Source of the DNA: Arenimonas terrae
GTDB lineage: Bacteria > Pseudomonadota > Gammaproteobacteria > Xanthomonadales > Xanthomonadaceae
NCBI RefSeq assembly: GCF_006265115.1
Contig: NZ_SMDR01000001.1
Span: 992,001 to 1,056,000, forward strand
DNA length: 64,000 bases
Direction of reading: 5' to 3'
Positions 16,014 through 27,409 of the stretch are shown piece after piece. The notes beneath the pieces are model-generated. The model saw nothing but the letters and a program-made list of their open reading frames with translations, made no database searches and was not told the origin of the DNA. Numbering within the stretch: the stretch's first letter is position 1; each line of letters starts with the position of its first letter. Both the position numbers and the translations under genes were made by a program.

Positions 16014-16448
16014 TTACCTGAATTTCTCGGCTTCGGCCCGCGCCAGTTTATCCACCCGTTCGTTCTCGATGTGGCCGGCGTGGCCCTTGACCCACTTCCA
16101 CTGGATTTTGTGGGGCTTGGCGGCGGCTTCCAGGCGCTGCCACAGGTCCTGGTTCTTCACCGGCTCCCCGGCGGCGGTCTTCCAGCCGCGGCGGATCCAG
16201 TTGGGCAGCCATTCGCCGATGCCCTTCTGCACGTACTGGGAGTCGGTGGACAGCACCACGGTGCAGGGCGATTTGAGCGCCTCGAGCGCCATGATCGCGC
16301 CCATCAGCTCCATGCGGTTGTTGGTGGTCTGGGCCTCGCCGCCGGCGAGCTCGCGCTCGCGGCCTTCGTGCCGGAGCAGGGCGGCCCAGCCGCCCGGGCC
16401 GGGGTTGCCGAGGCAGGCGCCATCGGTGTGGATCTCGACGTTTTTCAT
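16014..16448 (-). CDS. rnhA: Ribonuclease HI
   Basis: A 144-residue type 1 RNase H, which degrades RNA in RNA-DNA hybrids (primers and R-loops). Catalytic acidic residues are visible in [35 protein letters not shown] and [14 protein letters not shown]. Its stop lies 2 bp before the dnaQ start, so the two are co-expressed; the methyltransferase gene upstream ends 22 bp away and may share the transcript. Confidence 0.95.
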   Translation of the reverse strand: MKNVEIHTDGACLGNPGPGGWAALLRHEGRERELAGGEAQTTNNRMELMGAIMALEALKSPCTVVLSTDSQYVQKGIGEWLPNWIRRGWKTAAGEPVKNQDLWQRLEAAAKPHKIQWKWVKGHAGHIENERVDKLARAEAEKFR

Positions 16449-16470
16449 CTATGCGTCCATGCGGAGGGAA

Positions 16471-17160
16471 TCAGCCGGCGCTCACACCGGGTCGGAACTT
16501 CATCGCCGGCGACACCGATCGGAGCGGCGTGAGACCGGGGTCGCGGCGGCGCGCGACGGTCAAGCTCGCCATGCGCAGGCGGGCCAGCGGGTCCGAGCGC
16601 CGGGTGGCCAGGTCCAGCCCCTGCGGCGAAGACCAGACCGGCCCCAGGGTGTGCCGGCGCTGGACGTCCAGGCCGGCCTCGCGGACCCGCATCGCCACCG
16701 TCGAGGCGTCGAGGGCGCGCAGGCCCTGGAAGGCCCAACGCAGGTGGCCGGGAACCCAGGGGTTGAGGCTCAGGATCAGGGCCACGCCGTCGGGCTTGAG
16801 TACCCGGGCCGATTCCGCCAGCAGGGCCGCGGGGTCCGGGGAGGTTTCCAGCACGAACAGGGCGTAGACCAAGGACAGGCAGCCGCTGGCGACCGGCAGG
16901 GCGCGGTCCTGGCAGGCGAGGTCGCCGGCGAAGGCACCGCCCTGGCGGTGCAGGCTCAGCACGTTGGCCAGCATGTTCCCGGACAGCGTGTCCGGAACGG
17001 CGTGGCTGGGGCGCAGGTACAGGCCGCCGTGGCCGAACACCCGGGTCAGTTCGGGAATGGCCTGGCGCTGGACGTCCTGGACCAGGCCCAGCGTGGCCTC
17101 GCGGCGGAACCAGATGTCGGCAGGTCGGTCGGGTTGACGTCGGGCGGGAGCCGGGGGCAT
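16471..17160 (-). CDS. Class I SAM-dependent methyltransferase
   Basis: A 229-residue protein with a degenerate Rossmann methyltransferase fold. The post-II region SLVYALFVLETSPDPAALLAESARVLKPDGVALILSL is typical of Methyltransf_11 proteins. The glycine-rich SAM loop is weak (GHGGLYLRPS in its place), as in YafS-like proteins, which sit between gloB and rnhA in Enterobacteria. The same neighbours occur here (gloB divergent, rnhA downstream), supporting a YafS-like identity. Its ATG overlaps an in-frame ATG of gloB on the other strand. The substrate is unknown. Confidence 0.75.
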   Translation of the reverse strand: MPPAPARRQPDRPADIWFRREATLGLVQDVQRQAIPELTRVFGHGGLYLRPSHAVPDTLSGNMLANVLSLHRQGGAFAGDLACQDRALPVASGCLSLVYALFVLETSPDPAALLAESARVLKPDGVALILSLNPWVPGHLRWAFQGLRALDASTVAMRVREAGLDVQRRHTLGPVWSSPQGLDLATRRSDPLARLRMASLTVARRRDPGLTPLRSVSPAMKFRPGVSAG

Positions 17161-17200
17161 GGTCGCGATTCTGCGTCATTGGCGCGCCCCAGGTCACCCC

Positions 17201-17971
17201 GTGCTGCGCGCCATTGCCCTGCCCGCCCTCGAGGACAACTACATCTGGCTGCTGGTGGCGCCGGGCGGCGATGCGCTCGTGGTGGACCCGGGGGAAGCCG
17301 GTCCGGTCATCCAGGCGGTGGCCGAGGGGCTGCAGCCGGTAGCCATCCTGCTCACCCATCACCACAACGACCATGTCGGCGGAGCCCAGGCCCTGCGTGA
17401 TCGTTTCGGCCTGCCCTGCCACGCCCCGGCCGACGAGCGCATAGTCGCCGCCGACCATCGCGTCGGCGACGGCGAGCGCATCCGGATCGACTCGCTGGAC
17501 CTGGAGCTGGACGTCCTGGCCGTGCCCGGCCACACCCGCAGCCATGTCGCTTTCCACGGCGGCGGTCACCTGTTCTGCGGCGACACGCTTTTCAGCCTGG
17601 GTTGCGGGCGGCTGTTCGAGGGAACGCCGGCGCAGATGCTGGCCTCGCTGGACCGGCTTGCCGCCCTGCCCGGCGACACCCTGGTCTACAGCGGCCATGA
17701 ATACACGGAAGCCAACGGCCGTTTCGCCGCCGTTGCCGAGCCCGACAACCCCGCCCGCGACCGCCACATGGACCGTGTGCGTTCGCTGCGGGCCCAGGGG
17801 CGCGCCAGCCTTCCCAGCACTGTGACCATCGAACGGAACTGCAACCCGTTCCTGCGGGTCGACCATCCCACCGTGGCCACCACCCTCTCCGGACGCCTGG
17901 GCCATGCGCCCCGCAGCCGAATGGAGGCATTTGCCGCCCTGCGCCAATGGAAGGACGTTTTCCACCCATGA
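17201..17971 (+). CDS. gloB: Hydroxyacylglutathione hydrolase (glyoxalase II)
   Basis: A glyoxalase II that hydrolyses S-lactoylglutathione to lactate and glutathione, completing methylglyoxal detoxification. The binuclear metal motif THHHNDH is at residues 52-58. [34 protein letters not shown] and the C-terminal ERNCNPFLR are all family signatures. I prefer GTG 17201 because it yields [16 protein letters not shown] and 256 residues, matching the family N-terminus. An in-frame ATG at 17159 would add 14 residues and overlap the divergent methyltransferase start. Its stop overlaps the next gene's ATG. Confidence 0.9.
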   Translation: MLRAIALPALEDNYIWLLVAPGGDALVVDPGEAGPVIQAVAEGLQPVAILLTHHHNDHVGGAQALRDRFGLPCHAPADERIVAADHRVGDGERIRIDSLDLELDVLAVPGHTRSHVAFHGGGHLFCGDTLFSLGCGRLFEGTPAQMLASLDRLAALPGDTLVYSGHEYTEANGRFAAVAEPDNPARDRHMDRVRSLRAQGRASLPSTVTIERNCNPFLRVDHPTVATTLSGRLGHAPRSRMEAFAALRQWKDVFHP

Positions 17972-19158
17972 CCCCCGCCCGTTGCCTCCTGGCCGCCACC
18001 CTCGCCATTACGGTCCTGCTGTCCGGCTGCCAGCCGATGGTCCGTCCCGACCTGGACGAACCCAGGGAGCCGGAAAGTCCGGTGACGCTGAACCCGGTTC
18101 CGCGACCCGATGCCACCGTCCAGACTCCGGCGCCGGAACCGGTGCCTGCGCTGCCGGATCCGATGGATACGGGCGCCGAGGTGTTCGACCGGATGACCGC
18201 CCGGTTCTCGCCGCCGATCTGCGTCAAGGGGCAGCACAACCGCGCCTGGCGCAAACGCTACGCCGGCTATCCGGCCAGTTTCGCTCGGCACCTGGAGGAG
18301 ATCCTGCCGCTGATGGCCTATGTCGTCGAGGAAGTCGAGCGGCGCGAACTGCCGGGCGAATTCGCGTTGCTGCCCATCGTCGAGAGCTGGTACCGGCCGG
18401 CAGCCATCGGCCCCGGCGGCCCTGCCGGCATGTGGCAGATGATCGCCAGCACCGCGCGCAACCACGGCATCCGCATCCAGCCCGGTTACGACGGCCGCCT
18501 GTCGCCGGTGGAGTCGACCGACGCGGCGCTGTCCTACCTGCAGACCCTGGATGGCCTGTTCGACGGCGAATGGCGGGCGATGGCGATGGGCTACAACGCC
18601 GGCGAGTACCGCATCATCCGCGCCTTCCGAAGCAGCGGCGACCGCCGCGTCTCGGGCGAAAGCCATCTGCCGCGCGGCCTCTCCCGCACCACCTACGACT
18701 ACGTGGCCAAACTGCACGCGCTGGCCTGTCTGATCGCCAAGCCCGAACGGCACGGCCTGGTGCTGCCGCGCGAGGCGCGCTTCGTGCCCCTGGTGCGCAT
18801 GGCAGTACCCGCCGGTGTCGCCAGTCTGGACCAGGCGGCGGTCCGCCTGGGCACCGACGCGGCGCGGTTGCGTTCGCTCAACCCGGCCTACCGGCAGGGC
18901 CGCATCGTCCCGGGCGCTCCGCGCGATGTGCTGGCCCCGGCGACCGCGCTGGCGATGGTGACCGCCGGCAGCGAAACCGCGGAAGCACCGGCCGCCGACG
19001 AGCCCGGACCGGCGCGTACGCACACGGTGAAGCCCGGCGACACGCTTTCGCGCATCGCCTCGCGTTATGGCGTGCCGCTCGGCCGGCTGTTCTCGATCAA
19101 CGGGCTGGGCGCCAAGTCCATCCTTCGCCCCGGCCAGGTGATCCAGCTCGATCCCTGA
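17968..19158 (+). CDS. MltD-like membrane-bound lytic murein transglycosylase lipoprotein
   Basis: A 396-residue lipoprotein: signal peptide with lipobox LLSGC near residue 19, then a Pro-rich spacer. An SLT (GH23) domain follows with the catalytic Glu in [22 protein letters not shown] and the [11 protein letters not shown] motif. A C-terminal LysM peptidoglycan-binding domain ([18 protein letters not shown]) ends the protein. It should cleave the MurNAc-GlcNAc bond with 1,6-anhydro product, anchored in the outer membrane. The ATG overlaps the gloB stop (ATGA), so gloB and this gene are coupled, as gloB-mltD are in E. coli. Confidence 0.92.
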   Translation: MTPARCLLAATLAITVLLSGCQPMVRPDLDEPREPESPVTLNPVPRPDATVQTPAPEPVPALPDPMDTGAEVFDRMTARFSPPICVKGQHNRAWRKRYAGYPASFARHLEEILPLMAYVVEEVERRELPGEFALLPIVESWYRPAAIGPGGPAGMWQMIASTARNHGIRIQPGYDGRLSPVESTDAALSYLQTLDGLFDGEWRAMAMGYNAGEYRIIRAFRSSGDRRVSGESHLPRGLSRTTYDYVAKLHALACLIAKPERHGLVLPREARFVPLVRMAVPAGVASLDQAAVRLGTDAARLRSLNPAYRQGRIVPGAPRDVLAPATALAMVTAGSETAEAPAADEPGPARTHTVKPGDTLSRIASRYGVPLGRLFSINGLGAKSILRPGQVIQLDP

Positions 19159-19244
19159 GCCGGCGTCCATGCTTGGCGGTATGGGCCGCCGCGGTTCAAA
19201 CTAGCGTCCTTTCGCCGCCGTCCGGGCGGCCTTGGAGGAACACG

Positions 19245-20036
19245 ATGGGATTTCTGACCGGCAAGCGCGCCCTGATCGTCGGTATCGCCAGCCAGCGCTC
19301 GATCGCCACCGGCATCGCCGAGGCGATGTTCCGTGAAGGCGCCGAACTCGCCTTCACCTACCAGAACGACAAGCTCAAGTCGCGCGTCGAGGACGCCGCC
19401 AAGGAGTGCGGTTCCGACATCGTGCTGCCGCTGGACGTGGCCGAGGATGCGCAGATCGACAACGTGTTCGCCGAGCTGGGCAAGCGCTGGGACGGGTTCG
19501 ACATCCTGGTGCATTCGGTCGGTTTCGCGCCGCGCGAGGCGATCGAGGGCGAATACCTGCAGGGCCTGACCCGCGAGAACTTCCGCATCGCCCACGACAT
19601 CTCGAGCTACAGCCTGGCCGCCCTGGCCAAGGCCGCACGCCCGATGATGAAGGGCCGGGGCGGCAGCATCCTCACGCTGAGCTACCTGGGTGCGGAGCGC
19701 GCGCTGGCCAACTACAACGTGATGGGCGTGGCCAAGGCCAGCCTGGAGGCCAATGTGCGCTACCTGGCGCTGAACCTTGGCCCCGAGGGCACCCGCGTGA
19801 ATGCGATCTCGGCCGGCCCGATCAAGACCCTGGCGGCCGCCGGCATCTCCAACTTCCGCAAGATGCTCGGCCACGTCGAGGAATATGCGCCGCTGCGCCG
19901 CAGCGTCACCATCGAGGACGTCGGCAACGTCGCCGCCTTCCTGTGTTCGGACTTGGCCGCGGGCGTCACCGGCGAAATCACCTACGTGGATGCCGGCTAC
20001 AACATCCTGGGCATGACGGGCATCGAAGGCGTCTGA
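19245..20036 (+). CDS. fabI: Enoyl-[acyl-carrier-protein] reductase (NADH), FabI type
   Basis: A 263-residue SDR-fold enzyme that reduces trans-2-enoyl-ACP in the last step of fatty-acid elongation. FabI hallmarks are the cofactor-loop start [27 protein letters not shown], and the catalytic Tyr-x6-Lys in [11 protein letters not shown]. It is the target class of triclosan-like inhibitors. GGAGGAA sits 7 bp before the ATG at 19245. It ends at a strong bidirectional terminator shared with convergent ppiD. Confidence 0.96.
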   Translation: MGFLTGKRALIVGIASQRSIATGIAEAMFREGAELAFTYQNDKLKSRVEDAAKECGSDIVLPLDVAEDAQIDNVFAELGKRWDGFDILVHSVGFAPREAIEGEYLQGLTRENFRIAHDISSYSLAALAKAARPMMKGRGGSILTLSYLGAERALANYNVMGVAKASLEANVRYLALNLGPEGTRVNAISAGPIKTLAAAGISNFRKMLGHVEEYAPLRRSVTIEDVGNVAAFLCSDLAAGVTGEITYVDAGYNILGMTGIEGV

Positions 20037-20054
20037 ACGCGGCCCTGCGCAAAC

Positions 20055-20088
20055 AAAAAAGGCCCGGGAATCCCGGGCCTCTTTTTTT
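20055..20088. terminator. Bidirectional intrinsic terminator between fabI and ppiD
   Basis: The stem GGCCCGGGA/TCCCGGGCC (20061-20079) is flanked by an A-run (20055-20060) and a T-run (20082-20088), so it ends transcription from both convergent genes. Confidence 0.92.
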
Positions 20089-20102
20089 GCGGCGGAACCC
20101 GG

Positions 20103-22043
20103 TCAGAGCCGGTCTTCGGCCACCGTCACGGTGTAATGGCGACGCAGCGACTTGATGTAGTCCTGGTACTCGACCAGGCCACGGGCCTGCGCCAGCTGGT
20201 CGCGCAGCAGCGAACGCGTGTTTTCGTCCAGCGTGTCGAGCTTGCCCGGGGTCACCGCGGTGACGGCAACCAGTACGTGGCGGTCGGCGCCGACCTGGGC
20301 AATGCCAATGCTCGGCTTGCCCGCTTCCGGCGCCGCCAGGCTGAAGGCCACGTCCACCAGCGCCGGCGGCAGCTGGCCCTGGCGACCCACGCCAGGCAAC
20401 GTGGCCACGGTGCGGCCGACTTCGGTCGCCAGCGCGTCGAGCGCCTCGCCCTTGCGGGCGCGCTCGAGCAAGGCTTCGGCCTGGGCCAGCGAGGCCTTCG
20501 CCAGGCGATCGGCATTGAGGTCGGCGAGCACGCGCTCGCGCACCTGGTCGAAGGGCAGCGCCGCTTCGGGCTGGTGCTCGATGACGTGGATCACGACCAC
20601 GTGGTTGGGCGCGATCTCGATCGTGTCGCTGACCTGGCGCTCGAGCTTCTGGGCATCAGCGAAAGCGGCCTCGCGCACGGCCTGGATCGACGCGATGCCC
20701 TCCGCCTGCGCGCGACCGAACAAGCCGGTGCGCTGCACCGTCAGGCCGACCTGCTCGGCGGCAGGGGCCAGCGCGGTCGGATCCTTGTAGATCAGCTCGA
20801 CCAGGCGACCGCTGAGGTCGCTGAATACCCGCTCGCGCTCGGTGGCCAGGAACTCGGCTTCAAGTTCGCCGCGCACGTCCTCGAACGGGCGCTCGCTGCC
20901 GGGCGTCAGTTCACGCAGCTGGATGATGTGCCAGCCGTCCGGCGTACGAACCGGGTCGCTGACCTGGCCGAGCTCGAGCGCGAACAGCGCCTGCTCGAAC
21001 GCAGCGTCAAACAGACCCTTTTCGACCACGCCCAGATCACCGCCTTCGGCCTTGGAGCCGAGGTCATCGGAGTTTTCGCGGGCAATGGCCGCAAAATCGG
21101 AGCCTGCTTCGCGGGCCTTGGCCACCAGTGCATTGGCGCGCTCGCGGGCGGCAGCCTCGGCTTCGGGCGCGGCGTCCGCCGGCACCGACACCAGGATGTG
21201 TGAGGCGGTGCGCTGCGGCTCGGTGACGTAGCGGGAGCGCAGCTCGTCGTAGCGCGCGCGCAGGGTCGTTTCGTCCACCGTGGTGGGCGCCTCGAGCAGG
21301 TTGCCGTCGATCTCGACATATTCGATCGCAACCTTTTCCTCGCTGCGGTAGCGCGAGGCGTTCTCGTCGTACCAGGCCTTCAGTTCGGCGTCGGTCGGCG
21401 CGGCACCCGGCAGCGCCGGGGTCGGCAGATCGATCAGCTGCAGGTCGCGGGTCTGCTGGCTCAGGCGCAGGAAGGCGTCGAGCTCGGCGTCGCTGGCCAG
21501 GGCGGTGTCGACGATCAGCGAAGGCACCGTGCGCTGGGCCAGGTCGGCGCGCATGCGCGACATGAACTGGGCGTGGCTCAGCCCCTGGCCGGCGAGCGCC
21601 AGCCGGTACTGGTCCGGGCTGTAGACGCCGTTGACCTGGAATTCCGGGGTTGCCTTGAGCTGTTCGGCCACCTCGGCCTCGCCGACGGTGATCCCGTCCC
21701 GCTCCGCGACCAGGCCCAGCAGCTGCTGGTCGATCAGCGAATCGAGCACCTGCCGCTTGGTTTCCAGGCTTTCGAAGGTTTCGCTGTCGAAGCTCTCGCC
21801 CTGGCGGCTGCGCTCCTGGGCACGGACGGCCTCGAAGCGCTGGCGGAACTCATCCTGGGAGATTTCCCGGGTCTGCTTGCCCCAGATCCAGAACTTGGCC
21901 GGACCCTCGATCTTCGCCGCATAGGTCTCGACCTTGGGCGCGAAGTAGGACTCGATGCCGAAGAAGGCCATCGTGATGATCACCAGACCCAGGATGAGGA
22001 AAGCGATCCAGCCTGAGGACTTGTCGCGGATACTCTGGAGCAT
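20103..22043 (-). CDS. ppiD: Periplasmic folding chaperone, PpiD-type peptidyl-prolyl isomerase
   Basis: A 646-residue protein with a single N-terminal membrane anchor (WIAFLILGLVIITMAFFGI, residues ~12-30), a SurA-like N-terminal helical domain, and a parvulin domain at about 275-380 (TASHILV... GGDLGVVEKGLFDAAFEQALFAL). A second degenerate parvulin-like region lies toward the C-terminus. It is located at the periplasmic face near SecYEG and helps newly exported proteins fold. Gene order lon-hupB-tRNAs-ppiD matches other gammaproteobacteria. Confidence 0.93.
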   Translation of the reverse strand: MLQSIRDKSSGWIAFLILGLVIITMAFFGIESYFAPKVETYAAKIEGPAKFWIWGKQTREISQDEFRQRFEAVRAQERSRQGESFDSETFESLETKRQVLDSLIDQQLLGLVAERDGITVGEAEVAEQLKATPEFQVNGVYSPDQYRLALAGQGLSHAQFMSRMRADLAQRTVPSLIVDTALASDAELDAFLRLSQQTRDLQLIDLPTPALPGAAPTDAELKAWYDENASRYRSEEKVAIEYVEIDGNLLEAPTTVDETTLRARYDELRSRYVTEPQRTASHILVSVPADAAPEAEAAARERANALVAKAREAGSDFAAIARENSDDLGSKAEGGDLGVVEKGLFDAAFEQALFALELGQVSDPVRTPDGWHIIQLRELTPGSERPFEDVRGELEAEFLATERERVFSDLSGRLVELIYKDPTALAPAAEQVGLTVQRTGLFGRAQAEGIASIQAVREAAFADAQKLERQVSDTIEIAPNHVVVIHVIEHQPEAALPFDQVRERVLADLNADRLAKASLAQAEALLERARKGEALDALATEVGRTVATLPGVGRQGQLPPALVDVAFSLAAPEAGKPSIGIAQVGADRHVLVAVTAVTPGKLDTLDENTRSLLRDQLAQARGLVEYQDYIKSLRRHYTVTVAEDRL

Positions 22044-22087
22044 GTGGGCTATGCCGTTTGGTGGGTGCCCCGGCTTCCCGGAGCCTT

Positions 22088-22120
22088 AAAAAACGAGGGC
22101 GCCCTTGCGGGGCGCCCTCG
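22088..22120 (-). terminator. Intrinsic terminator after tRNA-Asp
   Basis: On the minus strand the stem CGAGGGCGCC.../...GGCGCCCTCG is followed by six T (22093-22088). It closes the hupB-tRNA-Val-tRNA-Asp transcript ahead of ppiD. Confidence 0.88.
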
Positions 22121-22126
22121 AGGATA

Positions 22127-22203
22127 TGGCGGAGTGGACGGGACTCGAACCCGCGACCTCCGGCGTGACAGGCCAGCATTCTAACCGACTGAACTACCAC
22201 TCC
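22127..22203 (-). tRNA. tRNA-Asp(GTC)
   Basis: A 77-nt tRNA with acceptor GGAGTGG/CCACTCC, anticodon GTC in loop CTGTCAC, T-loop TTCGAGT and encoded CCA. It lies 14 bp downstream of tRNA-Val on the same transcript. Confidence 0.97.
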
Positions 22204-22217
22204 GCTGAATCACTTAC

Positions 22218-22292
22218 TGGTGGGTGCTGAGGGTTTCGAACCCCCGACCCTCGCCTTGTAAGGGCGACGCTCTACCGCTGAGCTAAGCACCC
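22218..22292 (-). tRNA. tRNA-Val(TAC)
   Basis: A 75-nt tRNA with acceptor GGGTGCT/AGCACCC, anticodon loop CTTACAA (TAC), T-loop TTCGAAA and encoded CCA. It begins only 11 bp after the hupB stop codon, with no terminator or obvious promoter between. Confidence 0.97.
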
Positions 22293-22303
22293 CTACAAGA
22301 CGC

Positions 22304-22576
22304 TCAGTTTACAGCATCCTTTAGGGCTTTGCCAGCCTTGAAGGCCGGATTCTTCGAAGCCTTGATCTTGATGGTGTCGCCGGTCTGGGGATTGCGGCCC
22401 TGGCGGGCGGCGCGCTTGCGCACGGAGAAGGTGCCGAAGCCCACCAGCGTCACGGTATCGCCCTTCTTGAGGGCCTTCTTGATGACTTCAATCATCGCGT
22501 CGACAGCACGGCCGGCATCGGCCTTCGACAGCTCAGCGCCATCGGCGACGGCACTCGTAAATTCGGCTTTGTTCAT
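22304..22576 (-). CDS. hupB: DNA-binding protein HU-beta
   Basis: A 90-residue histone-like HU subunit that bends and compacts [15 protein letters not shown] at the start, the family arm [21 protein letters not shown] and the C-terminal [16 protein letters not shown] are all typical. I chose ATG 22576; an upstream ATG would add 37 unrelated residues. A good promoter lies upstream. Position between lon and ppiD is the conserved place of hupB. The transcript most likely continues through two tRNAs. Confidence 0.96.
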   Translation of the reverse strand: MNKAEFTSAVADGAELSKADAGRAVDAMIEVIKKALKKGDTVTLVGFGTFSVRKRAARQGRNPQTGDTIKIKASKNPAFKAGKALKDAVN

Positions 22577-22704
22577 TATTGACTCCCTGAGCGGTTTTGA
22601 CCCGCGTACTGAAAAACCGGACCCGCCCGGCTGAGAGCCTGGGCTCGGGACCGATCCACCTGTGCCACCGCGAAAGACCTGGCCCAACGCAGCGGTTGGG
22701 TTGA

Positions 22705-22733
22705 TTTATACCAGCGGTATTTTGCCCGCGCAA
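22705..22733 (-). promoter_or_regulatory. Sigma-70-type promoter of hupB
   Basis: On the minus strand TTGCGC (22733-22728), a 17-bp spacer and TATAAA (22710-22705). It lies about 130 bp before the hupB ATG, leaving a long leader. Confidence 0.65.
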
Positions 22734-22785
22734 TACGCGAGAGCCAGATATTACGCGGGTTTCCGGGTTTTCAGCGCTCTCGACT

Positions 22786-25221
22786 TCAGTGTGTCAACGC
22801 CGCACCACCGGCATCTTTCGCGCCCGCTTCGCCGGCATTCTCCGGCGACGGTTCCGGATTCGAATCCGGCGCCAGGGGCCGCACGAGGGCGACATCCAGG
22901 ACCTCGTCGATCCACTTGACCGGAATGATCTCAAGGCCTTGGGTGACGTTCTTCGGGATGTCGGCAAGGTCCTTGCGGTTCTCTTCCGGGATCAGCACCG
23001 TGCGGATGCCACCACGCAGCGCCGCCAGCAGCTTCTCCTTGAGGCCGCCGATCGGCAGCACGCGGCCACGAAGGGTGATTTCGCCGGTCATGGCGACGTC
23101 CGCACGGATTGGCACGCCGGAAAGCACCGAAACCAGCGCCGTGACCATCGCGATGCCAGCACTGGGGCCGTCCTTGGGCGTGGCGCCCTCGGGCACGTGC
23201 ACGTGGGTGTCGAACTTCTGGTGGAACTCGCTGTCCAGGCCCAGGCGCTCACTACGGGAGCGCACGACGCTGTAGGCCGCCTTCACCGACTCCTGCATGA
23301 CATCGCCGAGCTGGCCGGTGAGGATCAGCTGGCCCTTGCCGGGCAGCAGCGTTGCTTCGATCTGCAGCAGGTCGCCGCCCACTTCGGTCCAGGCCAGGCC
23401 GGTCACCAGGCCGACTTCGCTTTCCTGTTCGGCGCGGCCGAAATCGAAGCGCTGCACGCCCAGGTATTTGTCCAGATTCTTGGGAGTGACGGTGACCGCC
23501 ATCGGCTTGGCGCTTTTGCGCGGGCCGGCCAGCGCGATTTCCTTCACCACCTTGCGGCAGATCTTCGAGATCTCGCGCTCGAGGTTGCGCACGCCGGATT
23601 CGCGGGTGTAATAGCGCACGATATCGCGCACGGCCCCCTCGCTGATCTTCAGCTCGCCCGGCCTCATGCCGTTGGCCTTGAGCTGCTTGGGGATCAGGTA
23701 TTTCTCGGCGATGTGCAGCTTTTCTTCCTCGGTATAACCGGGAATGCGGATGACTTCCATGCGGTCGAGCAACGGACCGGGGATGTTCAGCGAATTCGAG
23801 GTGGCGACGAACATCACCTCGGAGAGGTCCAGATCGACCTCGAGGTAGTGATCGTTGAAAGCGCTGTTCTGCTCCGGGTCCAGCACCTCGAGCAGCGCGG
23901 ACGACGGGTCGCCGCGGAAATCCATGCTCATCTTGTCGATCTCGTCGAGCATGAACAACGGATTCTTGCTGCCGACCTTGTTGAGGTTCTGGACGATGCG
24001 GCCCGGCATCGAACCGATGTAGGTCCGGCGGTGGCCGCGGATCTCGGCTTCGTCGCGTACGCCGCCCAGTGACATGCGCACGAACTTGCGGTTCGTGGCC
24101 TTGGCGATGGACTGGCCGAGCGAGGTCTTGCCCACGCCAGGCGGCCCGACGAGGCAGAGGATCGCGCCCTTCATCTGCTTCACGCGCGACTGCACCGCGA
24201 GGTACTCGAGGATGCGTTCCTTGACCTTCTCCAGACCGTAGTGGTCGGCATCGAGCACGTCGAGCGCGGCCTTGAGGTCCTTGCGGACCTTGCTACGCTT
24301 CTTCCAGGGCACGCCGACAAGCCAGTCAATGTAGTTACGCACGACGGTGGCCTCGGCCGACATCGGCGACATCTGCTTGAGCTTGTTGAGCTCGGTTCGC
24401 GCCTTGGCCTCGACGGCCTTGGGCATGCCGGCGGCGGCGACCTTCTTGGTCAGCTCCTCGAGTTCGTTCGGCGCCTCGTCAAGCTCGCCGAGCTCTTTCT
24501 GGATCGCCTTCATCTGCTCGTTGAGGTAGTACTCGCGCTGGCTCTTTTCCATCTGCGACTTCACGCGGCCGCGGATGCGCTTTTCGATCTGCTGGACGTC
24601 GATCTCGCCGTCCACCAGGCCGATCAGCATTTCCATGCGCTGGCCGACCTCCAGGGTTTCGAGCAACTGCTGCTTGTCCGAAAGGCGCGCGCCGAGGTGG
24701 GCGGAGATGGTGTCGGCAAGGCGACTGGGATCGTCGATGCCGGACAGCGTGGTCAGTAGCTCCGGCGGAAGCTTCCGGTTGGTCTTGACGTACTGTTCGA
24801 ACAGCGTCATCAGCGATCGCAGCGTCACCTCGAGCTCGCGTTCATCGCGCTCGAACACCGACTCGACTTCGGTGCCCGTCGCGGTGAGCGCGCCGTCGCG
24901 GTCGCCGTAACCGTCGATCGCCACGCGCGCCGAGCCTTCGACCAGCACCTTGATGGTGCCGTCCGGCAGCTTCAGGAGCTGCAGCACCTGAGCCAGCGTG
25001 CCCACCGAATACAGGTCCTCGGCGCCCGGATCGTCGGTGTCGGGGCTCTTCTGCGCGATCAGCAGGATCTGCTTGTCGGCCGCCATGGCCTGGTCCAGCG
25101 CCTTGATCGAGCGATCGCGCCCCACGAAAAGCGGGATGACCATGTGCGGGTAGACGACCACGTCGCGCAGTGGGAGCACCGGCAGGTCGTGGCGGGTCGG
25201 AATGGGGGTGGTCTCGGACAT
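22786..25221 (-). CDS. lon: ATP-dependent protease Lon
   Basis: An 811-residue Lon protease, which degrades misfolded and regulatory proteins. The N-terminal substrate-binding LAN domain starts [20 protein letters not shown]. The AAA+ module has Walker A GPPGVGKT (~residue 358) and Walker [10 protein letters not shown]. The C-terminal protease domain has catalytic Ser687 in DGPSAGIAM and the Lys in [15 protein letters not shown] chose ATG 25221 ([12 protein letters not shown]) because GGAG lies at the right distance; an ATG 21 bp upstream is in frame. It has its own promoter and a terminator separates it from clpX. Confidence 0.96.
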   Translation of the reverse strand: MSETTPIPTRHDLPVLPLRDVVVYPHMVIPLFVGRDRSIKALDQAMAADKQILLIAQKSPDTDDPGAEDLYSVGTLAQVLQLLKLPDGTIKVLVEGSARVAIDGYGDRDGALTATGTEVESVFERDERELEVTLRSLMTLFEQYVKTNRKLPPELLTTLSGIDDPSRLADTISAHLGARLSDKQQLLETLEVGQRMEMLIGLVDGEIDVQQIEKRIRGRVKSQMEKSQREYYLNEQMKAIQKELGELDEAPNELEELTKKVAAAGMPKAVEAKARTELNKLKQMSPMSAEATVVRNYIDWLVGVPWKKRSKVRKDLKAALDVLDADHYGLEKVKERILEYLAVQSRVKQMKGAILCLVGPPGVGKTSLGQSIAKATNRKFVRMSLGGVRDEAEIRGHRRTYIGSMPGRIVQNLNKVGSKNPLFMLDEIDKMSMDFRGDPSSALLEVLDPEQNSAFNDHYLEVDLDLSEVMFVATSNSLNIPGPLLDRMEVIRIPGYTEEEKLHIAEKYLIPKQLKANGMRPGELKISEGAVRDIVRYYTRESGVRNLEREISKICRKVVKEIALAGPRKSAKPMAVTVTPKNLDKYLGVQRFDFGRAEQESEVGLVTGLAWTEVGGDLLQIEATLLPGKGQLILTGQLGDVMQESVKAAYSVVRSRSERLGLDSEFHQKFDTHVHVPEGATPKDGPSAGIAMVTALVSVLSGVPIRADVAMTGEITLRGRVLPIGGLKEKLLAALRGGIRTVLIPEENRKDLADIPKNVTQGLEIIPVKWIDEVLDVALVRPLAPDSNPEPSPENAGEAGAKDAGGAALTH

Positions 25222-25262
25222 GGAAGGCTCCATTGGGGGCATCCGGCCCCGCTATGGCTCAG

Positions 25263-25291
25263 GTTATGGGGTTCCGCGGGCCGGCTTGCAA
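25263..25291 (-). promoter_or_regulatory. Probable lon promoter
   Basis: On the minus strand TTGCAA (25291-25286), a 17-bp spacer, then CATAAC (25268-25263). It sits between the clpX terminator and lon, 42 bp before the ATG. No sigma-32-like site was recognised. Confidence 0.5.
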
Positions 25292-25304
25292 GTTTTTTGG
25301 CCGC

Positions 25305-25334
25305 AAAAGAATCGGGCCGGAAAGACCGGCCCGA
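25305..25334 (-). terminator. Intrinsic terminator after clpX
   Basis: The minus-strand stem TCGGGCCGG/CCGGCCCGA (25334-25312) is followed by TTCTTTT, separating clpX from lon. Confidence 0.8.
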
Positions 25335-25358
25335 ATTCAAGCACTTGCGCCACACGGC

Positions 25359-26645
<1,287 letters not shown>

Positions 26646-26679
26646 GCTTAAGCTGCCCTGGTGGAATGGGTCGGAATCG

Positions 26680-26706
26680 AGAATATCACAGGCCGGCACG
26701 GGTCAA
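26680..26706 (-). promoter_or_regulatory. Possible clpX promoter
   Basis: On the minus strand TTGACC (26706-26701) and TATTCT (26685-26680) with a short 15-bp spacer, in the 115-bp gap between clpP and clpX. The spacing is poor, so clpX may depend mostly on readthrough from clpP. Confidence 0.35.
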
Positions 26707-26760
26707 GACCCGGCCCGGCAGGGGCCGGGACGGGGCGTGAAGGCGGCGTGCGGACGGGGA

Positions 26761-27384
26761 TCAGGAGGCTTGGACGGTGTCTTCGGGGCGGGCGCTGATG
26801 ACCGCATCCACGACGCCGTAGGTCTTGGCTTCCTCGGCGGACATGAAATAGTCGCGCTCCACGTCGCGCTCGATCTTCTCGATCGGCTGCCCGGTGTTGT
26901 CGGCCAGCTCCTTGTTCAGCCGCTCGCGCAGGAACAGGATTTCCTTGGCCTGGATGGCGATGTCGGTCGCCTGGCCCTGGGCCCCGCCCGAGGGCTGGTG
27001 GATCATCACGCGCGAGTTCGGAAGGATGTAGCGCTTGCCCTTCGCACCCGCGGCCAGGAGGAAAGAACCCATGCTGGCGGCCTGGCCAACGCAGATCGTG
27101 CTCACGTCCGGCTTGATGAAGCGCATGGTGTCGTAGATCGCCATGCCGGCGGTGACTACGCCACCCGGCGAGTTGATGTACAGGCTGATGTCCTTCTCGG
27201 GGTTCTCGGCCTCGAGGAACAGCAGCTGGGCGACGATCACATTGGCCATGTAGTCGTCGATCGGACCGACCAGGAAGATCACTCGCTCCTTGAGCAGGCG
27301 CGAATAGATGTCGTACGCCCGCTCGCCGCGGCTGGTCTGTTCGACCACCATCGGCACCAGGTTCAAGCCCTTGGTCGGTTCCAT
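26761..27384 (-). CDS. clpP: ATP-dependent Clp protease proteolytic subunit
   Basis: A 207-residue serine protease that forms the tetradecameric ClpP barrel. The catalytic triad is visible: Ser104 (GQAASMGS), His129 (MIHQPSGG) and Asp178 (VERDYFMS). It partners with ClpX encoded downstream. It starts 25 bp after the tig stop, so tig-clpP-(clpX) is an operon. Confidence 0.97.
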   Translation of the reverse strand: MEPTKGLNLVPMVVEQTSRGERAYDIYSRLLKERVIFLVGPIDDYMANVIVAQLLFLEAENPEKDISLYINSPGGVVTAGMAIYDTMRFIKPDVSTICVGQAASMGSFLLAAGAKGKRYILPNSRVMIHQPSGGAQGQATDIAIQAKEILFLRERLNKELADNTGQPIEKIERDVERDYFMSAEEAKTYGVVDAVISARPEDTVQAS

Positions 27385-27409
27385 GCCCTGTTTCCTCCGT
27401 TGAGGCCGC

